From contig JAACFM010000009.1 of assembly GCA_009937445.1 (NCBI GenBank), positions 1 to 46,234 on the forward strand: a stretch of DNA of 46,234 nt. Reading direction: 5' to 3'. Below are positions 26,783 through 35,722 of the stretch, one piece after another. The position numbers were made by a program, and so were the translations under genes. Every line of letters starts with the position of its first letter. The first letter of the stretch is position 1. A model generated the notes under the pieces. The model was not told the DNA's origin, made no database searches, and saw only the letters and a program-made list of their open reading frames with translations. The stretch comes from Gammaproteobacteria bacterium. Lineage in GTDB: Bacteria > Pseudomonadota > Gammaproteobacteria > Steroidobacterales > Woeseiaceae.

Positions 26783-27948
26783 TAGGAGCGGCCCCTACTG
26801 TGTTCCTCTACGTGACCGCGTTCGATCGGTAGCAGCTTACCGTCCGTTTCAAACCGCAGGCCCGGGTTGCCGAAGTCATCGATACTCAGTCCGCGCATCA
26901 AATTCAATGCTCGCTGTTTCCGGTCGATGCTCGGACCTGCAGGACGCAGTTGCACAGTGGAAGTGATGCTCCCTTCAATAAACTCACCGTTACCGTTGAG
27001 TGTTGCGGTCAGTATCGGCGCGACGCCTTTGATGCCGGTGACGCTGATACCGTAGTAGGTTGCGAAGTTACCCAGGCTGTACGCGATGAGCCGATCTTTG
27101 TAACGCTCCATACCGCGAACGACATGCGGCCCGTGTCCGACGACCAGGTCGGCACCGGCGTCGACAACGCCTCTGGCGAACCAGACGACATCGCCTCTCG
27201 GCTCGCCGTAGTATTCCTCATCGGCGAAAGGGATATGCGTCATGTCTACGCCTTCCGCGCCGCCATGAAATGATACGACAACGACATCGTGAGTCGTGGC
27301 GTACTCTGCAACGGTTGCAAACGCCAGCTCATAGTCGAGCATCATGTTGGAGTTTTTGGTTACGGCATACGCGAGGAAGGCAACATTGAGGTCACCCACC
27401 GCAACGCTGGCAAAGTCGCCCTCTCTGCCGGAGTGGTGCATACCCCGGGATGCAATGGCATCCATGCTGCTGCTGCGCCCATCTTCATCGAAATCGCGCG
27501 CATGATTGTTAGCAAGGCTAAGCACGTCGAATCCAGCGTTCCTGTAGTGATCAGCGTAACGAGTCGGCGAACGAAACAGGTAGCATGCTGAAGGATTGCT
27601 GCATTTTTTTCCGGGTGTGCCGCCATCGATCAGCACGCCCTCCAGATTGCCGAACGCGATATCGGCAGCAGAGATGACCGGTGTCACGTCTTGCAGGAAG
27701 CTAACGCCATCGTCATCCGGCAAATGGTTCTCGGGATAGTCCGTGCCAATCATCATGTCGCCAACGGAGGCAATGCTGATGCGAATCGTCGACCGGTCAG
27801 GTGGCGGAGCCGGAGCCGGAGCCGGTTGTACGATCGGCGGCGGTGGAGGCTCTGGCGGAGGGGCCGTTGGCAGCGACGTTTCGGTGCTTGCACAAGCCGC
27901 TATCTGCAGCGTCAGCAGTATTAGAAAGCTTTTGGCTAAATCAGTCAC
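26779..27948 (-). CDS. CapA-family lipoprotein (poly-gamma-glutamate synthesis CapA-like, metallophosphatase fold)
   Basis: 389 residues. The GTG start at 27948 overlaps the SPOR gene by 8 bases. A lipobox (IAACA, Cys19) and a long proline-rich linker (about 28-52) precede the CapA domain. Conserved stretches are ASVGDMMIGTDY, FGNLEGVL, NNHARDFDEDG, VSFHGGAE, and GHGPHVVRG, which supply the likely metal ligands of the calcineurin-like fold. Family members include capsule polymer proteins and broader phosphatase-like enzymes; no other capsule genes lie nearby, so capsule synthesis is not supported. The stop shares the tetranucleotide CTAG with the ntrX stop on the opposite strand. Confidence 0.87.
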   Translation of the reverse strand: MTDLAKSFLILLTLQIAACASTETSLPTAPPPEPPPPPIVQPAPAPAPPPDRSTIRISIASVGDMMIGTDYPENHLPDDDGVSFLQDVTPVISAADIAFGNLEGVLIDGGTPGKKCSNPSACYLFRSPTRYADHYRNAGFDVLSLANNHARDFDEDGRSSSMDAIASRGMHHSGREGDFASVAVGDLNVAFLAYAVTKNSNMMLDYELAFATVAEYATTHDVVVVSFHGGAEGVDMTHIPFADEEYYGEPRGDVVWFARGVVDAGADLVVGHGPHVVRGMERYKDRLIAYSLGNFATYYGISVTGIKGVAPILTATLNGNGEFIEGSITSTVQLRPAGPSIDRKQRALNLMRGLSIDDFGNPGLRFETDGKLLPIERGHVEEHSRGRSY

Positions 27949-28528
27949 CGAGACGAATACGCATAACGTCTATTTTGGCCGCCCTGAGCCGGCTGCGTGT
28001 GACATTCAACGCGTCAAGATTATCGATCGGGCCGATATAGACACGAAAGTAGTCACGATCATTCACTCTTGCTCGCTGCACCCGTGATTCGATGCCGTGA
28101 AGTGCGAGCTCAGCGCGTCGCCGGTCGGCGTCGTTATGTGTTGAAAAAGAACCCGCCTGCAGCAAGTAGATACCGGGTTCTTCGATCGCCTTTGGCTCCA
28201 CGTCCTTATCAACGACAGGCTCTTCGTCAGAAATGATTATTTCGAAGGCGGGCAACATCTTGTAGAAATCGAATCGATCTTCTGACGATTCGACAATCTC
28301 GGGGTCGGTCGCTGCTCGTTCGCTGTTGTTATCGATGGTGCTTTGAAGGCTTGCAGGCACCGGCGATGCTGATTTCACCGTAGTGGTCGTCGCGGGCTCG
28401 CGATCTTTGACATAGACCGCGAAGGCGACGGACAGGCCGATGCCGAGACCGAACATCATCCATAACCAGCCTGGATATTCAGCTTTTTTCTTTTGCCTTG
28501 TTGAACGTCTTTTCTTGCGCTGCGCCAT
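27941..28528 (-). CDS. SPOR-domain protein (FtsN-like) downstream of argS
   Basis: 195 residues. A basic cytoplasmic N-terminus (KKRRSTRQKKK) is followed by one membrane span at about 18-40, a 90-residue variable linker, and a C-terminal SPOR domain (about 125-193) with YLLQAGSFSTHNDADRRRAEL and FRVYIGPIDNLDAL. SPOR domains bind denuded glycan strands at the division septum. The layout is that of FtsN-like division proteins, and this gene sits next to argS, the familiar neighbour of such a gene in gammaproteobacteria. The ATG begins at the last base of the argS stop codon (TAATG). Confidence 0.9.
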   Translation of the reverse strand: MAQRKKRRSTRQKKKAEYPGWLWMMFGLGIGLSVAFAVYVKDREPATTTTVKSASPVPASLQSTIDNNSERAATDPEIVESSEDRFDFYKMLPAFEIIISDEEPVVDKDVEPKAIEEPGIYLLQAGSFSTHNDADRRRAELALHGIESRVQRARVNDRDYFRVYIGPIDNLDALNVTRSRLRAAKIDVMRIRLGD

Positions 28529-30279
28529 TACATCTCTTCTGGTGCGGACACACCGAGAATTGCCAGGCCATTTGCCACAACGATCTTGACTGCTGCATAC
28601 AAAGTCAGTCGCGCATCCCGCAGGTTCGCGTCATCGACCAGAACTTTGTGGGCGTTATAGCTGGAATGGAATTCGCTGACGAGGTCGCGGAGATAATGCA
28701 CAAGGGTCTGTGGTGCACGGTTCTTCGCCGCAAGTTCGATGATCTCGGGGTAGCGACTCATTGCTGACATGAGCGATTTTTCCTGCGTCGCTGTGAGCAT
28801 AGCGAGATTCGCCGCACCGTTTTTCCGGTCCCAGTTCATCCCTGACTCATTGGCCCTGCGGAAAACTCGCGCAATGCGGGCGTGAGCGTACTGAATATAA
28901 AACACCGGGTTGTCGTTCGATTGGGAGGTTGCGACATCAAGATCGAAATCGAGGTGCTGGTCGTTTGAACGCATGACGTAATAGAAACGCGCTGCGTCAT
29001 TGCCAACCTCTGCGCGTAGCTGCCGCAGTGTGTCGAATTCACCGGATCGAGTCGACATCTGCATTTTCTCGCCGCCGCGATACAGCGTGACGAATTGCAC
29101 CAGTTCGACTTCAAGGTCACTGCTCTTGTATCCCATCGCATCAAGGCCGGCCTGCAGGCGCTCAATGTAACCGTGATGATCAGCACCGAGTATGTCGATC
29201 AGGTGATCAAAACCACGCTCGCGCTTGTCGAAGTGATAGGCGATGTCGGAGGCAAAATACGTTTTGACACCGTTCGCACGAATTACCACGCGGTCTTTTT
29301 CATCACCAAACCGGGTCGCAGGAAACCAGGTGGCGCCGTCTTTCTCGTACAGCATGCCGCGCTCTTTGAGCACGGCAAGCGCGGCGTCAATACGGCCGGT
29401 TTTCGTCAGGCTCTGCTCCGAGTACCACTTATCAAAGGTGACACCAAATTCTGCCAGGTCATCCTCAATGTCCGCGCGAATGGATTCGAGTGCCTGCTGA
29501 CGAATGCGGTCAAAGCCATCTTCCCCCTGCAGCTCTTTTGCTCTTGCAACCAGCGCGTCGATGAACGCGTCGGCATCACCGTCAGGTGCGTCGATCGGCA
29601 GTCCGTCAAGCACCGCACCGATCGTTGGGCAATCCAGCGATGAGGTATCAATTTCGGCAGCAATGTCACGTATGTATTCGCCACGATAACCGCCGTTGGG
29701 AAACGGGACATTGATGTCATTGGACTCAAGCCACCTTAGCCAGACGCTGGCACCCAGAATGTCCATTTGCCGGCCGGCGTCATTGACGTAGTATTCGCGG
29801 CGCACCGGAAAACCAGCGGCCTCCAGGAGGTTGCCGACGGACGCGCCGTAAGCAGCATGCCGGCCGTGGCCCACGTGCAGCGGTCCGGTTGGATTGGCTG
29901 AGATGAATTCCAGCAGAATTTTCGGTGCATCTTTCTGCGCTTGCCGACCGTAATCCGCCGCACTATCAAGAATAGTCATGAGCTCGGTATGAAACGCTGC
30001 CGGGCTCATATGAAAATTGATGAAACCGGGTCCGGCGATTTCCACTTTAGCAACCTGTTCGTTATTACCCAGCGCGGCAACAAGGCTGGCTGCTATTTCG
30101 CGCGGGTTTTTCCGGACAGGCTTGGCCAGCCGCATCGCGACATTGCAGGCGAAATCGCCATGGCTGGCGTCACGCGTGCGTTCAACCGTGGTGCCAATGT
30201 CGAGGTCAGTAGCCGCTTCTGCGAGTTCGGGCAGCGATTTGAGAGCGTCATTAACGAGGTTTGCGACTAATTGCTTCAT
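28528..30279 (-). CDS. argS: Arginyl-tRNA synthetase
   Basis: 583 residues from the ATG at 30279, chosen because the protein then begins MKQLVANLVNDAL as in other ArgS; an in-frame extension of 11 codons to 30312 is rejected. It charges tRNA-Arg. The class I HIGH motif reads HVGHGRHAAYG after NPTGP; the region matching KMSKS reads KMQMSTRSGEF, normal for ArgS. The N-terminal Add1 domain and the C-terminal DALR anticodon-binding domain are both present and end in LAILGVSAPEEM. The downstream gene begins within the stop codon. Confidence 0.97.
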   Translation of the reverse strand: MKQLVANLVNDALKSLPELAEAATDLDIGTTVERTRDASHGDFACNVAMRLAKPVRKNPREIAASLVAALGNNEQVAKVEIAGPGFINFHMSPAAFHTELMTILDSAADYGRQAQKDAPKILLEFISANPTGPLHVGHGRHAAYGASVGNLLEAAGFPVRREYYVNDAGRQMDILGASVWLRWLESNDINVPFPNGGYRGEYIRDIAAEIDTSSLDCPTIGAVLDGLPIDAPDGDADAFIDALVARAKELQGEDGFDRIRQQALESIRADIEDDLAEFGVTFDKWYSEQSLTKTGRIDAALAVLKERGMLYEKDGATWFPATRFGDEKDRVVIRANGVKTYFASDIAYHFDKRERGFDHLIDILGADHHGYIERLQAGLDAMGYKSSDLEVELVQFVTLYRGGEKMQMSTRSGEFDTLRQLRAEVGNDAARFYYVMRSNDQHLDFDLDVATSQSNDNPVFYIQYAHARIARVFRRANESGMNWDRKNGAANLAMLTATQEKSLMSAMSRYPEIIELAAKNRAPQTLVHYLRDLVSEFHSSYNAHKVLVDDANLRDARLTLYAAVKIVVANGLAILGVSAPEEM

Positions 30280-30351
30280 TGCGTGTTCTGGTCTTATCCG
30301 GCGAGCCGGCAATTCTACCGGGTTATGAGTGGCTGTATAGGCCCGGCTTAC

Positions 30352-32559
30352 TCAAAACAGCTCGACCGGATCAACATCAATCGACCAACGAACCTTGCGG
30401 GCCGACGGGTCGCTCTCAAGAAATGGGCGCAGTTCCCGTAGCAAGCGATGCAGGGTTGCCCGATCGCTGCTTTGAATCAGAAGCTGTGCGCGATAGCGAC
30501 CGGCCCTTCTCGCCATTGGTGCGTCGACCGGGCCAAGAATTCGGATGGTCTCTGATGGGCTGCGGGCAAGTTGCTGCCCGGCAACTTCCAGAAAGCGATG
30601 CGCATCCGACTGCTTGTGCGCCGCGGAGCGTAACAATGCGAGACGGGTAAATGGTGGCCAGCGCGTGAGTTCGCGTTCCGCTAGTGCATTGTCCGAGATC
30701 TCGCGGTAGCCGCCATCGATCAGCGTTCGCCAAAAATCGTTTTCCGGGAATGCCGTCTGGATCAGAACCTCCCCGGGGCGGCTCTCCCGGCCCGCCCGCC
30801 CCGCAACCTGAATGATGGATTGCGCCATGCGCTCACTGCTTCGAAAGTCAGTGCCAAACAAGCCCTGGTCTGCATTCACGACACCCACCAGCGTCAGTTT
30901 CGGGAAGTGGTGTCCTTTCGACAGCATTTGCGTGCCGACAAGAATATTTGCGTGCCCGAGAGTCGCACCCTCAAGTGCTTCATGCATCGCGCCTTTGCGC
31001 TTGGTGCTGTCGCTGTCTATGCGACTGATCACTGCATCTGGAAATCGAGCGAGCAGCGTCTCTTCGATACGTTGCGTGCCCTCGCCGAGCGGCTTAACGA
31101 GTTCGCCGCATTCTTCGCATTGCTCATTCAGTGGCCGGCAAGAGCCGCAGTGATGACATCGAAGCTGGCGGTTGCCGGCGTGCACTGTCAATCGAGAATC
31201 GCAGCGTTCGCAGCCGGCAATGTGGCCGCAGCTGTTACAGATCAGTGTTGGTGCAAAACCGCGGCGGTTCAGGAAGATCAAAACCTGACCGTCGGCATCC
31301 ATGTGCTTGCGGATCGCCTCTGCCATAGGTTCGCTGATCCCATCCGTCGATGGCGTGCGTACTGTGTCGATCAGGCGCACTATCGGCGGCAAGGCGCCAC
31401 CCGCACGCTTGGGCAGGATGATGTGTTCGAAAGAGCCACTTCGGCAGTGATGCAACATCTCAAGTGTCGGCGTTGCGCTGCCGAGGATCACCGGAATATC
31501 CAGATGTTTCGCTCTTGCGATCGCGAGGTCACGAGCAGAGTAGCGCAAGCCCTCTTGCTGCTTGAACGAATGATCATGTTCCTCGTCAACAATAATCAGC
31601 CCGGGATTTTTCAGAGGAGTGAAAATAGCCGAGCGTGTCCCAACCACGAGCTTCGCGGTACCGGATCGTGCTGCTCGCCAGGCCGCCAGCCGTGCGGTAT
31701 CAGACAGTCCGGAGTGCAGCAATGCCGGTGCGACGCCAAGACGGTCCTGAAGTCGCGACACAAGTTGCGGCGTCAGGCCGATTTCAGGCACGAGGAGAAG
31801 GGCCTGCTTGCCCTCACTCAGCACGTCGTTGACGCGCTGCAGATAAACTTCGGTCTTGCCGCTACCCGTTACACCGTCCAGCAAGTAGGGTTTGAACTGG
31901 TCAGAGGATCGAAATGCGGACAAGGCGCTCTGCTGATCAGAGTTAAGCGGCGGTCCCGATTTTTTCTCGCCTGTTATATGTTCGTCGAACGCTTCGGCGC
32001 GCGTCTCGAATGTTGAGATCAGCCCCTTCACCAACAAGCCTTTGGCCGCCCTGCGCCAGTTCGGCAGCAGCTCGGTAAGCAGATCGGTTTCCAGTCCGTC
32101 ACCCCCGGCATCCAGCAGCGACTCGAGCAATTCGGCCTGTTTTGGTGCACGCCGTGCCAGCGAGTCGGCGTCTGATTGTTCAGCCGAGTCGGTCGCTATG
32201 ACTCTCTCGACCATGGGGTGCAGGGATTTGCCGTGTCTCAGATGAGAAGGAAGGGCCGCGGCAACCACTTCGCCGATCGGGTGGTGGTAATACTCGCTGA
32301 CAAAACGAATCAGCCAGAGATCCGCGTCCGACAGCAATGCTGATGCGTCGAGCGTCTCGCTGCAACGCCTCAGCTTGTTGGTCGGAACATCCGACTGCCC
32401 GGTGCAGCCCACCACAACGCCGATCTGTTGTTGCCGACCGAAAGGCACTCGCACACGACAGCCCACCAAGGGCTCTGGCCCCTTTATGGGCGGCAGGTAG
32501 TCGAATTCCCGCGACAGCGGTACGTTGACCGCGACTTTGAGTATGGGGCTATCGCTCAC
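30352..32559 (-). CDS. priA: Primosomal protein N' (replication restart helicase PriA)
   Basis: 735 residues. PriA recognises stalled forks and reloads DnaB. Helicase motifs are the Walker A LLDGVTGSGKTEVYLQ, DEEH (in IIVDEEHDHSFKQ), and GSATPTLEML. Two zinc sites lie in a cysteine cluster starting LICNSCGHIAGCERCDSRL and continuing through HHCGSC to EQCEECGEL. The C-terminal FRSSERMAQSIIQVAGRAGR is conserved. The start is GTG at 32559 (MSDSPILKVAVNVPL), which places the conserved LSREFDYLPP normally. It is the upstream member of a minus-strand group with argS 72 bases beyond. Confidence 0.95.
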   Translation of the reverse strand: MSDSPILKVAVNVPLSREFDYLPPIKGPEPLVGCRVRVPFGRQQQIGVVVGCTGQSDVPTNKLRRCSETLDASALLSDADLWLIRFVSEYYHHPIGEVVAAALPSHLRHGKSLHPMVERVIATDSAEQSDADSLARRAPKQAELLESLLDAGGDGLETDLLTELLPNWRRAAKGLLVKGLISTFETRAEAFDEHITGEKKSGPPLNSDQQSALSAFRSSDQFKPYLLDGVTGSGKTEVYLQRVNDVLSEGKQALLLVPEIGLTPQLVSRLQDRLGVAPALLHSGLSDTARLAAWRAARSGTAKLVVGTRSAIFTPLKNPGLIIVDEEHDHSFKQQEGLRYSARDLAIARAKHLDIPVILGSATPTLEMLHHCRSGSFEHIILPKRAGGALPPIVRLIDTVRTPSTDGISEPMAEAIRKHMDADGQVLIFLNRRGFAPTLICNSCGHIAGCERCDSRLTVHAGNRQLRCHHCGSCRPLNEQCEECGELVKPLGEGTQRIEETLLARFPDAVISRIDSDSTKRKGAMHEALEGATLGHANILVGTQMLSKGHHFPKLTLVGVVNADQGLFGTDFRSSERMAQSIIQVAGRAGRESRPGEVLIQTAFPENDFWRTLIDGGYREISDNALAERELTRWPPFTRLALLRSAAHKQSDAHRFLEVAGQQLARSPSETIRILGPVDAPMARRAGRYRAQLLIQSSDRATLHRLLRELRPFLESDPSARKVRWSIDVDPVELF

Positions 32560-32667
32560 GCTTCTACATTATCTCGTTATTTCCGACCGGTCCCTGTCAA
32601 CTGCGGCCGGTCTCAGGCGTTAAACAGGACAGACAACTTAGATCACTACGTGGTGGAGTCAAGGGAT

Positions 32668-33267
32668 ATGACCGCAGGAGTATCAGTTTTTGCGGTATCG
32701 TGCACAGCGAAACCGACAGGAGCGCGGACACTGCAAAAGCAACAGCAACTTGGACAGTTTCTCGCTGAGGTAGAGCGGCGCGCGTTGCGAATCGCAGAAA
32801 TCGGCGTGCGGGACCGGGATGAGGCGCTGGATCTGGTGCAGGATGCGATGATCAAGCTGGTTCGAAACTACGGTGGTCGTCAGAAGGATGAGTGGACCCC
32901 GTTGTTCTACCGCATTCTGCAAAACGGGGTTCGAGACTGGCATCGGCGGCAAGGGGTGCGCAACCGCATTATGGTCTGGTTGCAGAAGGCGAAGCCGGAT
33001 GACCATGATGTTATCGCGTCTGCGCCTGACCCGGCGGGCCGATCGCCGGATGAGGAACTGCAGAACGCTGAAGCCATGGAAGCCATAGAGGCGGCGGTGA
33101 ATGCATTACCGAGACGACAGCAAGAGGCGTTCATGTTGAGAACATTTGAAGGCCTCGACGTCGCCGGGACCGCTGTTGCCATGGGGTGCAGCGAGGGCAG
33201 CGTCAAAACGCACTGTTCCCGCGCAATTCATGCGCTTCGGGACAAGCTGGGAGAGCACTGGCAATGA
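32668..33267 (+). CDS. ECF RNA polymerase sigma factor of the DUF3106 cassette
   Basis: 199 residues from the ATG at 32668, preceded by GGAG at a nine-base spacing; the open frame extends upstream to 32428 across the priA start and is not used. Region 2 spans about 30-105 (LGQFLAEVERRALRIAEIG, RDEALDLVQDAMIKLV, FYRILQNGVRDWHRRQ). Region 4 is near 145-199 (LPRRQQEAFMLRTFEGLDV, AMGCSEGSVKTHCSRAI). Its TGA overlaps the next ATG, forming a sigma / DUF3619-like / DUF3106 operon with ATGA junctions at both boundaries. The stimulus is unknown. Confidence 0.9.
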   Translation: MTAGVSVFAVSCTAKPTGARTLQKQQQLGQFLAEVERRALRIAEIGVRDRDEALDLVQDAMIKLVRNYGGRQKDEWTPLFYRILQNGVRDWHRRQGVRNRIMVWLQKAKPDDHDVIASAPDPAGRSPDEELQNAEAMEAIEAAVNALPRRQQEAFMLRTFEGLDVAGTAVAMGCSEGSVKTHCSRAIHALRDKLGEHWQ

Positions 33268-33620
33268 ACAAGACTGACGAGCGGTTGGCAGAGCAGGCGA
33301 AAGAAGCCTTCGACCGGTCTGTCGATGGACTGGATGCCGCGTCCCTGTCCCGATTGAATCGTGCACGACAGGCGGCGCTTGCAGAGGCCGTGCGGCCGCA
33401 GCGAGCGCGGTTACGCTGGCTGCCCGCGACTGGCGCTGCTGCCGCGGTCCTGCTGGCGGTGTTTACCCTTCAGGGCCCAGGCGAAGTGGACGTTATCTCG
33501 GCACCTGCGACGGACCTGGAGTTCCTGCTGATTGAAGAGAGTATCGAGATGCTTGAGGAACTCGAGTTTTACAGCTGGTTGGCGACGCAGGAACTGGAAG
33601 GCGACGGAGATAGAGGATGA
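33264..33620 (+). CDS. DUF3619-like single-span protein, probable anti-sigma factor
   Basis: 118 residues from the ATG at 33264 (overlapping the sigma stop). An N-terminal helical cytoplasmic part (DERLAEQAKEAFDRSVDGL, SLSRLNRARQAALAE) leads to one membrane span at about 52-70 (WLPATGAAAAVLLAVFTLQG) and a short acidic outer tail. The RLxxARxAAL pattern resembles DUF3619 proteins. Position straight after an ECF sigma gene and the membrane topology suggest an anti-sigma factor; no zinc motif is present. The end overlaps the DUF3106 gene by ATGA. Confidence 0.78.
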   Translation: MNKTDERLAEQAKEAFDRSVDGLDAASLSRLNRARQAALAEAVRPQRARLRWLPATGAAAAVLLAVFTLQGPGEVDVISAPATDLEFLLIEESIEMLEELEFYSWLATQELEGDGDRG

Positions 33621-34090
33621 AAGCCAGGACCATCCTGGGAATCGCCTTGCTACTGCTGATTAGTACGGTTTCATACGGTGATGGTGAGTTCAGCTGGGAC
33701 AGCCTCAGCGAGTCACAACAGGCAATCCTGGCTGAGTTCAGAGCGGACTGGGACAACCTGCCACCCAAACGTCAGGAGCGACTGTCAGGCGGTGCAGAGC
33801 ACTGGATGGCCATGAGTGACGGTGAGCGAAAAGAGGCCAAAGCCCGCTTTTCCGAATGGGGGAAGCTGTCCGATGACCGCAGGGAGCTGATTCGTGAGCG
33901 CTATGACATGTACACAAGTTTGTCGCCAGACGAGCAGAAACGAATTCGCGAGAATTTTCGCCGCTTCAATCGAATGAATCACGAGCGCCGACAGAAAATG
34001 CGTGAGCGATTCCGGGACATGACGCCGGAACAGCGTCAGCGCGCCCGGGAACGCATGCGGGATCGACCGAAGCCGCCATCACGCGATTAA
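33617..34090 (+). CDS. DUF3106 exported repeat protein
   Basis: 157 residues. A signal peptide of about 21 residues (ILGIALLLLISTVSYG) precedes a highly charged helical body with repeating units of about 20-25 residues, such as LPPKRQERLSGG, LSPDEQKRIRENFRRF and MTPEQRQRARERMRD. This matches DUF3106, a family seen with ECF sigma genes. The pattern of heptad-rich Arg/Glu helices recalls periplasmic metal- or stress-sensing helical proteins (ZraP or CnrX type), but there are no obvious metal ligands, so the role is open. It closes the cassette; a stretch of 86 bases separates it from pntA. Confidence 0.82.
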   Translation: MKARTILGIALLLLISTVSYGDGEFSWDSLSESQQAILAEFRADWDNLPPKRQERLSGGAEHWMAMSDGERKEAKARFSEWGKLSDDRRELIRERYDMYTSLSPDEQKRIRENFRRFNRMNHERRQKMRERFRDMTPEQRQRARERMRDRPKPPSRD

Positions 34091-34121
34091 TACTTAGCGA
34101 CTATTACTTACACGGAAGGCT

Positions 34122-34150
34122 TTGTACCTGCTGACCACCTCCGTTAAACT
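34122..34150 (+). promoter_or_regulatory. Candidate promoter for pntAB
   Basis: TTGTAC at 34122-34127 and TAAACT at 34145-34150 are separated by 17 bases, with the pntA ATG 27 bases further on. Each box matches only three or four of six consensus bases, so this is a weak candidate. The region is the only gap before pntA. Confidence 0.3.
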
Positions 34151-34176
34151 GCCGCAGTTCAAATGGAGGAGCAAGT

Positions 34177-35715
34177 ATGAGGATCGGTGTACCGAGGGAA
34201 ATCCACGCTGGTGAGCAACGTGTCGCGACGACTCCGGAAGTTGCCGCACAGCTTATAAAGCTGGGCTTTGATATCGCAGTCGAGGCCGGTGCCGGCGTTA
34301 GTGCAAACTATTCTGATAGCTCCTACAAAGAGGCGGGCTGTGACATTGTCGCAGCGGCAGCGGATATTTGGTCAAACTCCGACGTGATTCTGAAGGTAAG
34401 ACCTCCAGAAGGCGGTGAAGCAGACAACCTGCGCGCGGACCAGACCCTGATCAGCTTTCTTTGGCCGGCTCAAAATCCGGACCTCCTGAAGCAACTGACC
34501 GACAGTGGCGCGACAGCAATGTCCATGGACAGCGTGCCGCGTATCTCGCGCGCCCAGAAAATGGACGCACTGAGTTCAATGGCCAACATTGCGGGCTATC
34601 GATCTGTCGTCGAGGCAGCGCAACTTTTCCCACGATTTTTCACGGGTCAAATTACCGCAGCCGGCAAAGTGCCGCCGGCCAAAGTAATGGTGATCGGTGC
34701 CGGAGTCGCCGGTCTTGCGGCTATCGGTGCCGCGAAGAGTATGGGCGCCATTGTGCGCGCTTTCGATACTCGCCCCGAGGTTAAAGAACAGGTCGAGAGC
34801 ATGGACGCTGAGTTCCTGATGCTCGACTTTGAAGAAGATGAGGACGGCTCCGGCGAAGGTGGTTACGCCAAGACGATGAGCAAGGAATTCATCGACGCGG
34901 AAATGGCACTGTTCAGGGAGCAGGCCAAGGAAGTCGACATTATTATTACGACAGCCCTGATTCCCGGCAGACCAGCGCCAAAATTGATCATGGCCGACAT
35001 GGTTCATGCGATGAAGGACGGCAGCGTCGTTGTCGATCTTGCCGCTGAGCAGGGCGGCAACTGCGAGCTGACTGTTCCTGAGAAAGTCGTCAAAACGGAG
35101 AATGGCGTTTCTGTCATCGGATACACCGATTTGCCGAGCCGCATGGCCGCACAGTCAAGCCAGTTGTACGCAACCAATTTACGCCATTTGCTGACGGACA
35201 TGACGCCTGAGAAAGATGGCATCGTCATCAATGATTTTGAAGATGAGGTCGTTCGTGGTGCAACCGTTTGCAAGGGTGGCGAGACAACGTATCCGCCACC
35301 AGCGCCGAAACTCTCGGCCGCACCGAAGAAGGTCGAACCCGCGCCGGCACCGATCAAGGTGGAAAAGAAACGATCCGTCATGGGTCCGATCATCGCCATG
35401 CTTGCTGGTGGCCTCGCGTTGCTCGGCTTAGGAGCTGTCGCTCCTGAATCGTTCATGATGCATTTCACCGTATTTGTTCTGGCCTGTTTCGTGGGCTACA
35501 TGGTGATCTGGAATGTTTCGCCAGCACTGCATACGCCGTTGATGAGCGTCACCAATGCGATATCGAGCATCATCGTTATCGGTGCGCTACTGCAAATAAG
35601 TGCAACGGATACCGTGATCATGTGGGTTGCAGCAGCAACAGTTCTTGTAACGAGCATCAACATCGCGGGCGGCTTCGCCGTCACGCGACGCATGCTCGAA
35701 ATGTTCCGGAAGTGA
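34177..35715 (+). CDS. pntA: NAD(P) transhydrogenase subunit alpha (fused form)
   Basis: 512 residues. With PntB it couples hydride transfer between NADH and NADP+ to proton entry, supplying NADPH. The NAD(H)-binding dI domain covers about 1-380 with [38 protein letters not shown] (GAGVAG at 174-179) and [11 protein letters not shown] Pro/Ala/Lys linker (about 370-395) leads to the membrane part with spans near 400-420, 428-448, 454-475 and 480-500. The single-chain alpha is like E. coli (510 residues) rather than the split alpha-1/alpha-2 seen in others. A strong GGAGGAGC ribosome site precedes the start; pntB follows after 7 bases. Confidence 0.96.
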   Translation: MRIGVPREIHAGEQRVATTPEVAAQLIKLGFDIAVEAGAGVSANYSDSSYKEAGCDIVAAAADIWSNSDVILKVRPPEGGEADNLRADQTLISFLWPAQNPDLLKQLTDSGATAMSMDSVPRISRAQKMDALSSMANIAGYRSVVEAAQLFPRFFTGQITAAGKVPPAKVMVIGAGVAGLAAIGAAKSMGAIVRAFDTRPEVKEQVESMDAEFLMLDFEEDEDGSGEGGYAKTMSKEFIDAEMALFREQAKEVDIIITTALIPGRPAPKLIMADMVHAMKDGSVVVDLAAEQGGNCELTVPEKVVKTENGVSVIGYTDLPSRMAAQSSQLYATNLRHLLTDMTPEKDGIVINDFEDEVVRGATVCKGGETTYPPPAPKLSAAPKKVEPAPAPIKVEKKRSVMGPIIAMLAGGLALLGLGAVAPESFMMHFTVFVLACFVGYMVIWNVSPALHTPLMSVTNAISSIIVIGALLQISATDTVIMWVAAATVLVTSINIAGGFAVTRRMLEMFRK

Positions 35716-35722
35716 GGTCGAG

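Noticed and set aside
27806-27828. GCCGGA repeat
   Set aside because: Encodes part of the Pro/Ala linker of the CapA-like lipoprotein; ordinary low-complexity linker DNA.
30820-32016. 398-codon open frame on the plus strand
   Set aside because: It lies wholly antisense to priA, whose helicase and zinc motifs are intact; no family resemblance in the translation.
32428-32667. 80-codon upstream extension of the second sigma gene
   Set aside because: It overlaps the priA start and gap and has no sigma-like sequence; the ATG at 32668 has a suitable ribosome site.
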